NCBI GenBank assembly: GCA_023457895.1
Contig: JAEXAY010000053.1
Span: 1-14,360, forward strand
From: Pseudomonadota bacterium
Lineage (GTDB): Bacteria; Pseudomonadota; Alphaproteobacteria; Sphingomonadales; Sphingomonadaceae
Direction: 5' to 3'
DNA: 14,360 nucleotides
Each line of letters starts with the position of its first letter. Within the stretch, counting starts at the first letter, position 1. The notes below the pieces were generated by a model. The model worked only from the letters and a program-made list of their open reading frames with translations, ran no database searches and was not told where the DNA came from. Of this stretch, positions 1-5,961 are shown piece after piece. The position numbers and the translations under genes are program-made.

Positions 1-118
1 GGGCAGATTCCCACGCGTTACGCACCCGTGCGCCACTAAGGCCGAAGCCTTCGTTCGACTTGCATGTGTTAGGCATGCCGCCAGCGTTCGTTCTGAGCCA
101 GGATCAAACTCTCAAGTT
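1..118 (-). rRNA. rrs: 16S ribosomal RNA, 5' end only (partial)
   Basis: Read on the minus strand, this stretch contains the universal 5' 16S motif AGAGTTTGATCCTGGCTCAG (the 27F primer region). It is followed by the conserved GGCATGCCTAACACATGCAA stretch and the GGGTGCGTAACGCGTGGGAA stretch after helix 6. The gene runs off the left edge, so only about the first 118 nt of roughly 1,480 are present. The V1 hairpin (GAAGGCTTCGGCCTT) and its flanks look like Sphingomonadaceae. The mature 5' end is placed at about 117-120 by analogy with alphaproteobacterial 16S genes starting near AACTTGAGAG; it cannot be fixed exactly from sequence. It encodes the small-subunit rRNA of an rrn operon transcribed leftwards. 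Confidence 0.98.
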
Positions 119-312
119 TGATGTTCAGTTCAAGAGCAGGGGGAATACCCCACCCGAGAACCGCTCATTTCTAGGAGCCGTTCCTGCACAAATCTTACAT
201 GGTGTGTAGGACATGTATACAGGTAACGACTTAATTTAACCGAGTTACTTGCACCTAGAAGCTGCAAGACCCGGGGCCGCCGCCCACATGTCCCTTCATC
301 AAAAAATCACAA
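119..312 (-). other. rrn operon leader between boxA and mature 16S
   Basis: About 190 nt of transcribed, non-coding leader separate boxA from mature 16S. It contains several short dyads: GGGGG-aata-CCCC at 139-151, TTCTAGG at 169-175 complementary to CCTAGAA at 254-260, and GTAAC at 223-227 complementary to GTTAC at 244-248. Leaders like this normally pair with sequence beyond the 16S 3' end to form the RNase III processing stem. That partner lies outside the window, so the processing site cannot be shown. No open reading frame of interest is seen here. Confidence 0.7.
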
Positions 313-323
313 TGTCAAAGAGC
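313..323 (-). promoter_or_regulatory. rrn boxA antitermination element
   Basis: On the minus strand this reads GCTCTTTGACA, a near match to the rrn boxA consensus (TGCTCTTTAACA in E. coli; the GCTCTTTGACA form is common in alphaproteobacteria). It lies downstream of the promoter and the boxB-like hairpin and upstream of 16S, the expected order. Known role: it recruits NusB/NusE(S10) so that RNA polymerase resists Rho during rRNA synthesis. Confidence 0.85.
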
Positions 324-341
324 CTCACTCAACATTAGAAG

Positions 342-389
342 CGGACAACTTTCGTTCCCCGCTATCGCTACCGGGGGACTGGTTGTCCG
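342..389 (-). promoter_or_regulatory. boxB-like hairpin of the rrn leader
   Basis: CGGACAAC (342-349) and GTTGTCCG (382-389) form a perfect 8-bp inverted repeat. A second stem lies inside it (354-360 with 373-379), giving a long interrupted hairpin. It sits between the rrn promoter and boxA, the place of boxB in rrn operons. The dyad is seen directly; the boxB role is inferred from position. No U-tract follows, so it is not a terminator. Confidence 0.6.
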
Positions 390-452
390 TTTATGTTGGC
401 GACCTTCGCGGTGAGCTGCGCTTATGTGGTCAGCGCCGCGTCGGTGAAGGGG

Positions 453-481
453 CATATATGGGGGGGGTCCTGAGTCGTCAA
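453..481 (-). promoter_or_regulatory. rRNA operon promoter (-35/-10)
   Basis: On the minus strand, TTGACG (476-481) is followed by a 17-nt spacer and TATATG (453-458), a strong sigma-70-type promoter. The likely start is the A at about 445. The discriminator after the -10 is C-rich (CCCCTTC), as expected for stringently controlled rRNA promoters that respond to ppGpp. The spacer contains eight consecutive C on this strand (G at 460-467). The promoter drives the 16S gene at the left edge with a leader of about 325 nt. Start and regulation are inferred from the consensus. Confidence 0.82.
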
Positions 482-515
482 CAGTCTTTTTGCAATTTTA
501 TTTCACATTTTTGCG
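482..515 (-). promoter_or_regulatory. UP element of the rRNA promoter
   Basis: Immediately upstream of the -35 (minus strand) the sequence becomes A/T-rich with phased A and T runs (AAAAAG, AATAAAATTG, CAAAAATG). This contrasts sharply with the surrounding GC-rich DNA. It matches the UP element contacted by RNA polymerase alpha C-terminal domains at rrn promoters. The same AT-rich DNA is the upstream region of the divergent flippase gene, so the two transcription units share it. Confidence 0.7.
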
Positions 516-577
516 CTAAGGCGGTCAGCGCCGGCTTGGAAACGGCCGTGAACCCTAGGAAATCAGCGATTTTTGGA

Positions 578-2104
578 ATGGTCGAAGCAGAAAAAACGGT
601 GCCGGATGATTTTGGTTCCCAAGTGAAAAGCGCCTTTTTCTGGCGTTCGGGGAGCCAGATTCTGTCGCAACTGATCGCCTGGTCGTCGACTCTGATCGTG
701 ATTCGAGTGCTCGGACCGGCCAGTTATGGCCTGCTCGCGATGACCCAGGTGCTGGTTGCGCTGCTGTCGGCGCTCGCTGGATATGGATTCGCGCGCGCGC
801 TGGTGCAGGCCGAATCGGTCACGCCAAAACTGATTCGCCAGACGGTCGGGCTGCTGCTGCTGCTCAACCTCTCCATGGCGGCGGCGCAGATCGCCATCGC
901 GCCGCTGATGGCGGCCTATTATAATGAACCGCTGGTTGCCGACATCCTGCGCTGGCAGGTCCTGCTCTATCTCGCCAATCCCGTCATGATCACCGCCGAG
1001 GTGCTGCTCAGCCGCGAACTCCGGTTCAAGCCGATCGCGCTCGTCAATCTCGGCACCGCTCTTGTCGGCGCGATGGTCGCGCTGGGCTGCGCACTCGCCG
1101 GGATGGGCGTCTGGTCGCTCGTCTATGCGCCGATCGCGGCGTTCTGGACGCGCGCCATCGGCCTTGCGATCGCCGCGCGGCTGGTGCCGGTCCCAAGCTT
1201 CGACTTCCGCGGCAGCCGTGACATGATTGTCTATGGGACGACGCTGCTGGGCAGTCACCTCCTCGTGATCGTGCAGACCCAGTCGGACGTTTTCTTCGCC
1301 GGCCGCCGATTCGATCCCCATGCGATCGGGCTTTACAGCGAAGCGTTGTTCATGGCGCAGCTGCTCATCAACAAGTTCATTCCCTCGCTCAACGACGTGG
1401 CATTCCCGGCCTATACCCAGATTCAGAAGGACGCGGCCGCGGTGCGCTGGAACTTCCTCAAGTCGCTGCGGCTCATATTTCTGGTCGCCGCGCCGGTGTT
1501 CATCGGCCTTGCGGTGACGGCCGAACCGGCAATCGTCACCCTCATCGGAAGGAAATGGGTCGAGAGCGCTCCCTATGTCACGATGCTCGCGCTCGCGATG
1601 CCGTTCATGGCTTTCCACGCGTTGCTGGCGCCGCTCAACAATGCGCTGGGACGGCCCGGCCTCACCGTCCAGTCGAATCTTATCGGCGTGATCGTCTTCC
1701 CGCTGTGTTTTCTCATTGGCCTCAATGATTCGGTGCGCGCAGCGATTCACGCGGCAACAGGCCTCGATGGCGAAATGACCGGCGTGGCGATGGCCTGGCT
1801 GATTGCCGCCCCGCTGCTCGCGTGGGGGAGCGGCCTGCTGACACGCCGCATCGTGGGCTTTTCCTTTGCCGATGTTATCCGCGCGATTGGAGTCGGGATG
1901 GTACCGGCGGTCATTATGGGGATCATTGTCGCGATCATCGCGCGGATCCTGCCGCCGCTGCCCGCGCCGGTAACGCTCGCCATCCTCGCCGCAAGCGGCG
2001 CGATACTCTACATGGCGCAGCTGTGGATCTTCAACCGCCCGGCGATCGACGAGGTGCTGAGCATCATTCTGCGGCGCAAGGCCCAGGCCGCGCCCGCCAC
2101 CTGA
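578..2104 (+). CDS. Polysaccharide/lipopolysaccharide flippase (Wzx, MATE/PST superfamily)
   Basis: This predicted integral membrane protein of 508 residues has about 12-14 hydrophobic helices. The N-terminal signature (residues ~25-80: repeated hydrophobic helices around RVLGPASYGLLA and a GYGFARALVQ loop) is typical of WzxC-like polysaccharide exporters that flip undecaprenyl-linked oligosaccharides or export polysaccharide across the inner membrane. The length suits the family (~480-510). The frame is open from 383, but that start would lie inside the divergent rRNA promoter region, so I chose ATG 578. GTG 548, preceded by a GGA at 538-540, is an alternative that adds ten residues. The Shine-Dalgarno is weak for either. 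The gene converges with a glycosyltransferase 9 bp away, which supports a surface-polysaccharide role. The substrate cannot be told. Confidence 0.9.
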   Translation: MVEAEKTVPDDFGSQVKSAFFWRSGSQILSQLIAWSSTLIVIRVLGPASYGLLAMTQVLVALLSALAGYGFARALVQAESVTPKLIRQTVGLLLLLNLSMAAAQIAIAPLMAAYYNEPLVADILRWQVLLYLANPVMITAEVLLSRELRFKPIALVNLGTALVGAMVALGCALAGMGVWSLVYAPIAAFWTRAIGLAIAARLVPVPSFDFRGSRDMIVYGTTLLGSHLLVIVQTQSDVFFAGRRFDPHAIGLYSEALFMAQLLINKFIPSLNDVAFPAYTQIQKDAAAVRWNFLKSLRLIFLVAAPVFIGLAVTAEPAIVTLIGRKWVESAPYVTMLALAMPFMAFHALLAPLNNALGRPGLTVQSNLIGVIVFPLCFLIGLNDSVRAAIHAATGLDGEMTGVAMAWLIAAPLLAWGSGLLTRRIVGFSFADVIRAIGVGMVPAVIMGIIVAIIARILPPLPAPVTLAILAASGAILYMAQLWIFNRPAIDEVLSIILRRKAQAAPAT

Positions 2105-2105
2105 A

Positions 2106-2131
2106 CCGGAGCCTCAGCGCCCCGCCTCCGG
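2106..2131. terminator. Short dyad between convergent stops, possible shared terminator
   Basis: CCGGAG (2106-2111) and CTCCGG (2126-2131) form a 6-bp stem with a 14-nt loop. It spans the 9-bp gap between the flippase and the glycosyltransferase and the 3' end of the latter. There is no T-tract on either side, so a terminator role is only a guess from position. Confidence 0.25.
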
Positions 2132-3001
2132 CGTGACCGGCTTCTGCGTCCGCATGCGTTGCAAGGCGGCACGATCAAACCACCATAGCTGCGGACTGCG
2201 CCGGGGCCGCAGACCGGGCAGCAGCGCAGGATAAAGCGAGCGCATCAGCCGCGGCAGGCCGGAAGGCCCCTGCTCCCGCATGATCGGGCTGATCATCTGG
2301 TTCTGGAAATGGCGCACACTGTAATTGACCATGCGGCTCCATTGCATCCGCAGCGCGCGCACCGACCAGGGCGAGACGGGTTCGCACAGGAACCCCGCAT
2401 CATGACAGGTGACGATGCGCGAATCGTCCCATCCGCTTTCGGGGCCAAGGTTCGTCTTGGCCATCGCGCCGATCAGCCCGTCATCGCCGATGAGATCGTC
2501 GGGCAGCCGCACCCCGGCCTGTTTCATCGCCGCAAGGAAACTGCCGCGCAGCGCGTAAAGGTCGCCGAACATGCCATGGGTGCGCTCCACTTCGGCGCGG
2601 TAGAAATCCACCCGCCGTCCGTTGCACGGCAGGCCGGAGGCTGCATTGGCGCCCTGATTCCGGGCGAGGCACCGCGCCAGTGCATCAACCGAGCCCGGCG
2701 TCAGTTCGGCATCGCCATCGACGAAGACATGGACATCGTGAAATGAAGGCAGCGTGTCGAACACGAACCGGTTCCAGCTGCGCGACTTGCCGCCTTCCTT
2801 ATAGTCATGAACCACGACATTGCCCGCCCGCGCCGCGATCTCGCGCGCGATCCGCGCGGTGCCGTCGGTCGAGCCGTTGACGACGACGTGGATGGCGACA
2901 TCGTCGCGGCCGAGCGGCAGGCTTTCCAGGCAGCAAGCGATCCGGCGCTCCTCATTATGCGCCAGTACGGCAACTGCAATCGGCGCGCGCGGGCTGCTCA
3001 T
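2114..3001 (-). CDS. Family 2 glycosyltransferase
   Basis: This 295-residue predicted soluble glycosyltransferase has a GT-A fold. The N-terminus has the GT2 opening strand followed by HNEERRI, then VVVNGSTDGT (the usual DDGSTDGT loop, with V-N in place of D-D, seen in a subset of the family). Next comes VFVDGDAEL, which supplies the DXD-type metal and nucleotide-sugar site. A later GDDGLIG segment may be the catalytic-base region. There are no transmembrane helices, so it probably acts on the cytoplasmic face. An in-frame ATG at 3034 adds 11 residues, but ATG 3001 has a GGTGGA sequence just upstream and starts next to the domain. It converges with a Wzx-type flippase, which suggests joint work on a surface glycan. 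Donor and acceptor are unknown. Confidence 0.88.
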   Translation of the reverse strand: MSSPRAPIAVAVLAHNEERRIACCLESLPLGRDDVAIHVVVNGSTDGTARIAREIAARAGNVVVHDYKEGGKSRSWNRFVFDTLPSFHDVHVFVDGDAELTPGSVDALARCLARNQGANAASGLPCNGRRVDFYRAEVERTHGMFGDLYALRGSFLAAMKQAGVRLPDDLIGDDGLIGAMAKTNLGPESGWDDSRIVTCHDAGFLCEPVSPWSVRALRMQWSRMVNYSVRHFQNQMISPIMREQGPSGLPRLMRSLYPALLPGLRPRRSPQLWWFDRAALQRMRTQKPVTPEAGR

Positions 3002-3013
3002 TGGTCCACCGGG

Positions 3014-3050
3014 GCTTTCCCGGCAATCGCCCATACCGTTACCGGGAAGC
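3014..3050 (-). promoter_or_regulatory. Hairpin between the CBS gene and the glycosyltransferase
   Basis: The arms 3014-3026 (GCTTTCCCGGCAA) and 3039-3050 (TTACCGGGAAGC) pair over about 12 bp with one bulged base and one mismatch/wobble around a 12-nt loop. On the minus strand it begins 21 nt after the CBS stop and ends about 12 nt before the glycosyltransferase ATG. No U-run follows, so it is not a classical terminator. It could protect the upstream mRNA end or modulate translation of the downstream gene. Confidence 0.5.
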
Positions 3051-3071
3051 TTGGATCATTGCGGAAGCGCT

Positions 3072-3506
3072 TCAAGTGACGCCCTGAATATAATCGCGCA
3101 TCGCATTGGCTTCGCTTTCGATCCGGTCGATGCGGTATTTGACGAGGTCGCCGATCGAAACAAAGCCGGTGATCGCGCCATCCCCTTCGACGACGGGCAA
3201 ATGGCGAACCCGGCGGCGGGTCATCAGCGACAGGGCGGTGAGGACGGGAAGATCGTCCGCCACCGTGATTGCAGGAGAAGTCATGACGTCGGCAACCGCA
3301 TAGTCGAGCGCGGCGGCACCTTTCGAGGCAAGGCAGTAGATCACGTCGCGTTCGGAAAATACGCCGACCACCTTCCCGGCTTCAAGCACCGGCACGGCCC
3401 CGATCCGCTTTTCCGAAAGCAGCTGAACCACGTCGCTGACCTTTTGCCCAGCATCGACGGAAATCACGTCATTTTCACGTCCGTTCACTATCGCCTTGAT
3501 CGTCAT
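3072..3506 (-). CDS. Tandem CBS-domain protein
   Basis: This 144-residue stand-alone CBS pair (Bateman module) contains two repeats. The first covers roughly residues 8-65 (VSDVVQLLSEKRIGAVPVLE ... GVFSERDV) and the second roughly 75-135 (VADVMTSPAITVADDLPV ... HLPVVEGDG ... GFVSIGDLV). The S/T-x-x-D ends of both repeats (SERD, SIGD) are the usual ribose contacts for AMP, ATP or NAD-type ligands. The protein is probably a cytoplasmic energy or nucleotide sensor; its partner is unknown. The frame is open back to 3659, but ATG 3506 is preceded by GAGAGGAAGC, a good Shine-Dalgarno, and matches the length of the small CBS family. The glycosyltransferase lies 70 bp downstream on the same strand and may be co-transcribed. 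Confidence 0.9.
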   Translation of the reverse strand: MTIKAIVNGRENDVISVDAGQKVSDVVQLLSEKRIGAVPVLEAGKVVGVFSERDVIYCLASKGAAALDYAVADVMTSPAITVADDLPVLTALSLMTRRRVRHLPVVEGDGAITGFVSIGDLVKYRIDRIESEANAMRDYIQGVT

Positions 3507-3540
3507 GCTTCCTCTCCCTCTTGCTCGTGCCATTGCATGT

Positions 3541-3561
3541 AGGGGCCATTCCTCAGGGGCC
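3541..3561. repeat. AGGGGCC direct repeat upstream of the CBS gene
   Basis: AGGGGCC occurs at 3541-3547 and 3555-3561, a 14-nt period. It lies in the probable 5' UTR or promoter-proximal region of the CBS gene. It might be a pair of protein half-sites; the function is unknown. Confidence 0.4.
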
Positions 3562-3575
3562 GGTGCGATGAGCCT

Positions 3576-3613
3576 ATCATAAAAAAGCCCGCTGCGGCAA
3601 AGAGCTTGCTCTT
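3576..3613. promoter_or_regulatory. Possible divergent promoter region with dyad
   Basis: The 136-bp gap 3507-3642 separates the divergent CBS gene and the small membrane-protein gene. It holds TATGAT on the minus strand (3576-3581), a good -10 without a clear -35, next to an AAAAAA run (3581-3586). It also holds a perfect 6-bp dyad, AAGAGC-TT-GCTCTT (3600-3613). In + strand RNA the dyad folds as a stem closed by a CUUG tetraloop. Promoter and operator roles are inferred and weak. Confidence 0.3.
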
Positions 3614-3642
3614 GATCCGGTTTTCGCCGACACAGCGCCATC

Positions 3643-3966
3643 ATGGCCAAACGATCCAATCTCGACGATCCCGATTATGCCCGCTTTGCATGGGCGCGTT
3701 ACCGGCGGCTGCTGAAGTGGATGGCGGGGAGCGCGCTGGTCGCGGTGATTTGCGCCTTTGCCTATCTCCGCTTTTCCGAAGGCGGCGATAATGTGTCCAT
3801 CCATATGTATATCGCCACCGCGCTGGGGGTATTCTTTTCGGTGATGCTGGGTGCGGTGCTGATGGGTCTTGTTTTCCTGTCGAGCGGCACCGGCCATGAC
3901 GAAGCCGTCGAGGACAAGCTCGACGAGGATCTGGGGCCTGACGGGCCCTATTATAAAGACCAGTAA
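3643..3966 (+). CDS. Small two-helix membrane protein, unknown function
   Basis: I do not recognise a named family. The 107-residue product has a basic N-terminus (K/R-rich up to residue ~25), a first hydrophobic helix at ~27-43, a short loop, a second helix at ~55-80, and a strongly acidic C-terminal tail (EAVEDKLDEDLGPD). By the positive-inside rule both ends are probably cytoplasmic. The coding bias (G/C at third positions) matches its neighbours, and a frame-consistent thioesterase gene follows 15 bp downstream, so it is very likely a real gene in a two-gene unit. The Shine-Dalgarno is poor. Confidence 0.75.
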   Translation: MAKRSNLDDPDYARFAWARYRRLLKWMAGSALVAVICAFAYLRFSEGGDNVSIHMYIATALGVFFSVMLGAVLMGLVFLSSGTGHDEAVEDKLDEDLGPDGPYYKDQ

Positions 3967-3981
3967 GGAAGACGGTCCACC

Positions 3982-4392
3982 ATGTCACCGCATCAGGAGC
4001 ACCCCCGCTTTGATACCAGCGGCAAGAGCCCCATCCTGCGCGTCGTCCCGGGGCCGCAGGATATCAATTCCAACGGCCATATCTTCGGCGGCTGGGTGCT
4101 TTCGCAAATGGATATCGCCGCCGGCATCGTTGCGGGCCGCGAGGCGCAGGGACCGTGCGCGACCGTCGGTATCGAGGCGATGGAGTTCATCGCGCCGATC
4201 CTGCTGCGCGACATCATCTCGGTCTATGCCCATGTCGAACGGCGCGGCCGCACCTCGGTCGGCATCCGCATCAACGTGATCGCGACTCGCGATCTCGGCC
4301 AGAATGAGGTGGAAGTCACCAGCGGCCTGTTCACCTTCGTCGCGCTCGACGAAAATTTCCGTCCGAGACCGCTGCCGCCGGTCGACGGCTGA
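3982..4392 (+). CDS. Acyl-CoA thioesterase, hotdog fold (YciA type)
   Basis: This 136-residue single hotdog domain hydrolyses acyl-CoA thioesters to free acid and CoA in the cytoplasm. The family signature is clear: DINSNGHIFGGWVLSQMD at residues ~27-44 carries the N/G-rich oxyanion loop, the helix and the Asp at position 44 that acts as catalytic residue in YciA proteins. Helix and strand residues VGIEAMEFIAPI and TSVGIRINVIA follow. Family members form hexamers with broad chain-length range; the substrate here is unknown. AAGGAAG at 3965-3971 gives a Shine-Dalgarno about 10 nt before ATG 3982 and overlaps the stop of the upstream membrane-protein gene, so translation of the two is probably linked. 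Confidence 0.9.
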   Translation: MSPHQEHPRFDTSGKSPILRVVPGPQDINSNGHIFGGWVLSQMDIAAGIVAGREAQGPCATVGIEAMEFIAPILLRDIISVYAHVERRGRTSVGIRINVIATRDLGQNEVEVTSGLFTFVALDENFRPRPLPPVDG

Positions 4393-4402
4393 TCCGGCCC
4401 GC

Positions 4403-4418
4403 CTGTCCGGCCAGACAG
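4403..4418. terminator. Small hairpin between convergent genes
   Basis: CTGTC-cggcca-GACAG is a perfect 5-bp stem in the 28-bp gap between the thioesterase stop and the stop of the second DUF4139 gene. There is no T-run, but its place between two convergent ends suggests a shared 3' end element. Confidence 0.35.
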
Positions 4419-4420
4419 CT

Positions 4421-5950
4421 TCAATCCGGTCTTTTGACCTTGTAGGTCATCGACGCTGACCCGTTGGCGGGCACGGTTGCGAACCAGTTCTGCTGGCCGT
4501 CCTTGCGCCGCAAACGCACCGAGGGCGAGCGGATATCGCCATCCGCGTCGCTGCCGATCGCGATTTCGGCCTGCACGGCATATGGGTTGGCATTGGTCAG
4601 CGTGAGCGTGACCTTGCCGTCGGCAGCCTTCTGTTCGAGCCGCACCAGAGGGCTTGGTTCCAGCCGGAACTCGACTTCCTCATCGACCGCATGATCGCGC
4701 AGATTCGTATTGCCTGCGAGCAGCCGGTGGCCGCCCGCCTCTTCGAACAGCGCAATGCCGCCTGACGGAAGCGGCAGGCCAAGCCCGCCCTTCGCATTAT
4801 TCTTCATCCGCAAGGTGAGCGGCACGCCGCTGCTTGGCTGGCTGTCATCGAACCAGACTTCGCCTTCATAGATTCGCGCAAATGGCACCCGGTCCCTGAC
4901 GAGCAGCGCGACCTGCTTCTGCTGGTTGGCAGCAACCGTGACCGGCATCGGCACGCGATAAAGTTTGAGATCGCCAAGGTCTTCCTGCTCCGCAACACGG
5001 CGTGCGCGCGCGGCGGTCACAATAATGTTTTCGGCCATCGCCACCGGCGCAGGAGCCGGCATCGGCGGCTGCGGTGGAGCGCCATCATAAATAACGTCGC
5101 GTCCGGTTCCGTCGCGGCCCGAACTTAACGGATAGCACTGCAAATTGAGCTGGGGCGTGGGCTGACGGGTGATCAGCTCGCGATAGTCGCGTTCCTTGTT
5201 GAGCGTCCCCGCGACCGCCAGCATCTGCGCCTGCGGAAAGCTCACTTCATTGCCGTTGGCCACGGTCAGCCAGGCAAAAAGGTCGAGCGTCCTGCCATCC
5301 GGATTGACGGTCGCGACATAGTTGGCCGCCCAGTCGAAGCCCGTGGCAAGATAGGTCAGCGTGACCCTGGCGGTCATCGGAGCGGGGCTTCGCGTCAGCA
5401 CGCTCAGCGTCGGTTTGGCGGTGAGCCCCCTTGGCACGCCATGATAGATCAGCGTTTCGGGAAGGCCCGAGCAGCGCAGCGATTCGAAACCTGCGGCGGT
5501 TTGCAGTACGACCGCCCCGCCCGCCCCGGAGCGGATGATGGCATCATGTTCTTCCTGCCGGCCGGTCCCGGGATTGGTGCGCCGCACCGTCACCCGGTTG
5601 CCGAGCGTGCCGTCGAGCAGCGCAGCGGGCGAGAGCAGCGCGGCATCGCGATTTTTCTGGACCACCCCGCCGGGCAATCCGGTGACGACCGCGCTCACCG
5701 CGATCATGCCGTCAGCCACCCCTTCGAACTTCACCTGCGATTCGTCCTGCGGCAGGCTGATCGTCCGGGTTTCGGTGATGAGCGCGAAGCCGTTGAGCCA
5801 GTTGCGATCGATCTCGCCGCTGCCGCGATTGGGGTCGCGATAGATGGTGACGCTCACCGCCTCGGGCCGGGACGACGAGACGATCTGCTGCGCCGCCGCC
5901 GGGGCAGAACCGGCCAGCAGCAACAGGCCGAAAAGGAGGCGCACGCGCAC
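4421..5950 (-). CDS. Secreted DUF4139-type protein with TonB-box-like motif (copy 2)
   Basis: With GTG 5950 as start the product has 509 residues and begins with a clear signal peptide (basic VRVR, then LLFGLLLLAGSAPAAA, cleavage around residue 20), so it is exported. It aligns with the upstream gene along its length: TNPGTGRQ, TAKPTLSV, LTYLATGFDWAANYV and LGDLKLYRVPMP correspond to TNPATGAE, RAKPTLSV, LTYLTGGMGWVADYV and LGDYYLYPLPER. These are DUF4139-family features (beta-rich; molecular role unknown). A Pro-rich linker (~residues 293-303) leads into AENIIVTAARARR (306-318). The frame is open to 6028, but that would overlap the upstream gene; GTG 5950 starts 11 bp after its stop. The Shine-Dalgarno is weak, so translational coupling is likely. 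GTG 5944 is an alternative start. Confidence 0.83.
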   Translation of the reverse strand: MRVRLLFGLLLLAGSAPAAAQQIVSSSRPEAVSVTIYRDPNRGSGEIDRNWLNGFALITETRTISLPQDESQVKFEGVADGMIAVSAVVTGLPGGVVQKNRDAALLSPAALLDGTLGNRVTVRRTNPGTGRQEEHDAIIRSGAGGAVVLQTAAGFESLRCSGLPETLIYHGVPRGLTAKPTLSVLTRSPAPMTARVTLTYLATGFDWAANYVATVNPDGRTLDLFAWLTVANGNEVSFPQAQMLAVAGTLNKERDYRELITRQPTPQLNLQCYPLSSGRDGTGRDVIYDGAPPQPPMPAPAPVAMAENIIVTAARARRVAEQEDLGDLKLYRVPMPVTVAANQQKQVALLVRDRVPFARIYEGEVWFDDSQPSSGVPLTLRMKNNAKGGLGLPLPSGGIALFEEAGGHRLLAGNTNLRDHAVDEEVEFRLEPSPLVRLEQKAADGKVTLTLTNANPYAVQAEIAIGSDADGDIRSPSVRLRRKDGQQNWFATVPANGSASMTYKVKRPD

Positions 5951-5961
5951 CGCCAGCGCGC

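Larger units (their letters stand above)
428..533. repeat. 11-bp direct repeat flanking the rrn promoter
   Basis: GGTCAGCGCCG occurs at 428-438 and again at 523-533, 95 bp apart in the same orientation. Relative to the predicted rRNA start one copy is at about +8 to +18 and the other at about -78 to -88. No function is known to me; see findings. Confidence 0.6.

Noticed and set aside
383..577. N-terminal extension of the flippase starting at 383.
   Set aside because: It would lie over the divergent rRNA promoter, UP element and boxB-like hairpin, and the extra 65 residues have no membrane or domain features of the family.
563..1750. A 395-codon minus-strand frame inside the flippase gene.
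   Set aside because: Same codon-aligned antisense effect; the product is extremely rich in R, E, H and Q and resembles no protein family.
2820..3542. A 240-codon + strand frame across the CBS gene.
   Set aside because: It opposes a clear tandem CBS protein and its residue composition is not protein-like.
3581..3600. Possible intrinsic terminator on the minus strand (GC-rich stretch followed by TTTTTT).
   Set aside because: Only a 3-bp stem can form before the T run, and there is no minus-strand gene upstream that would need it.
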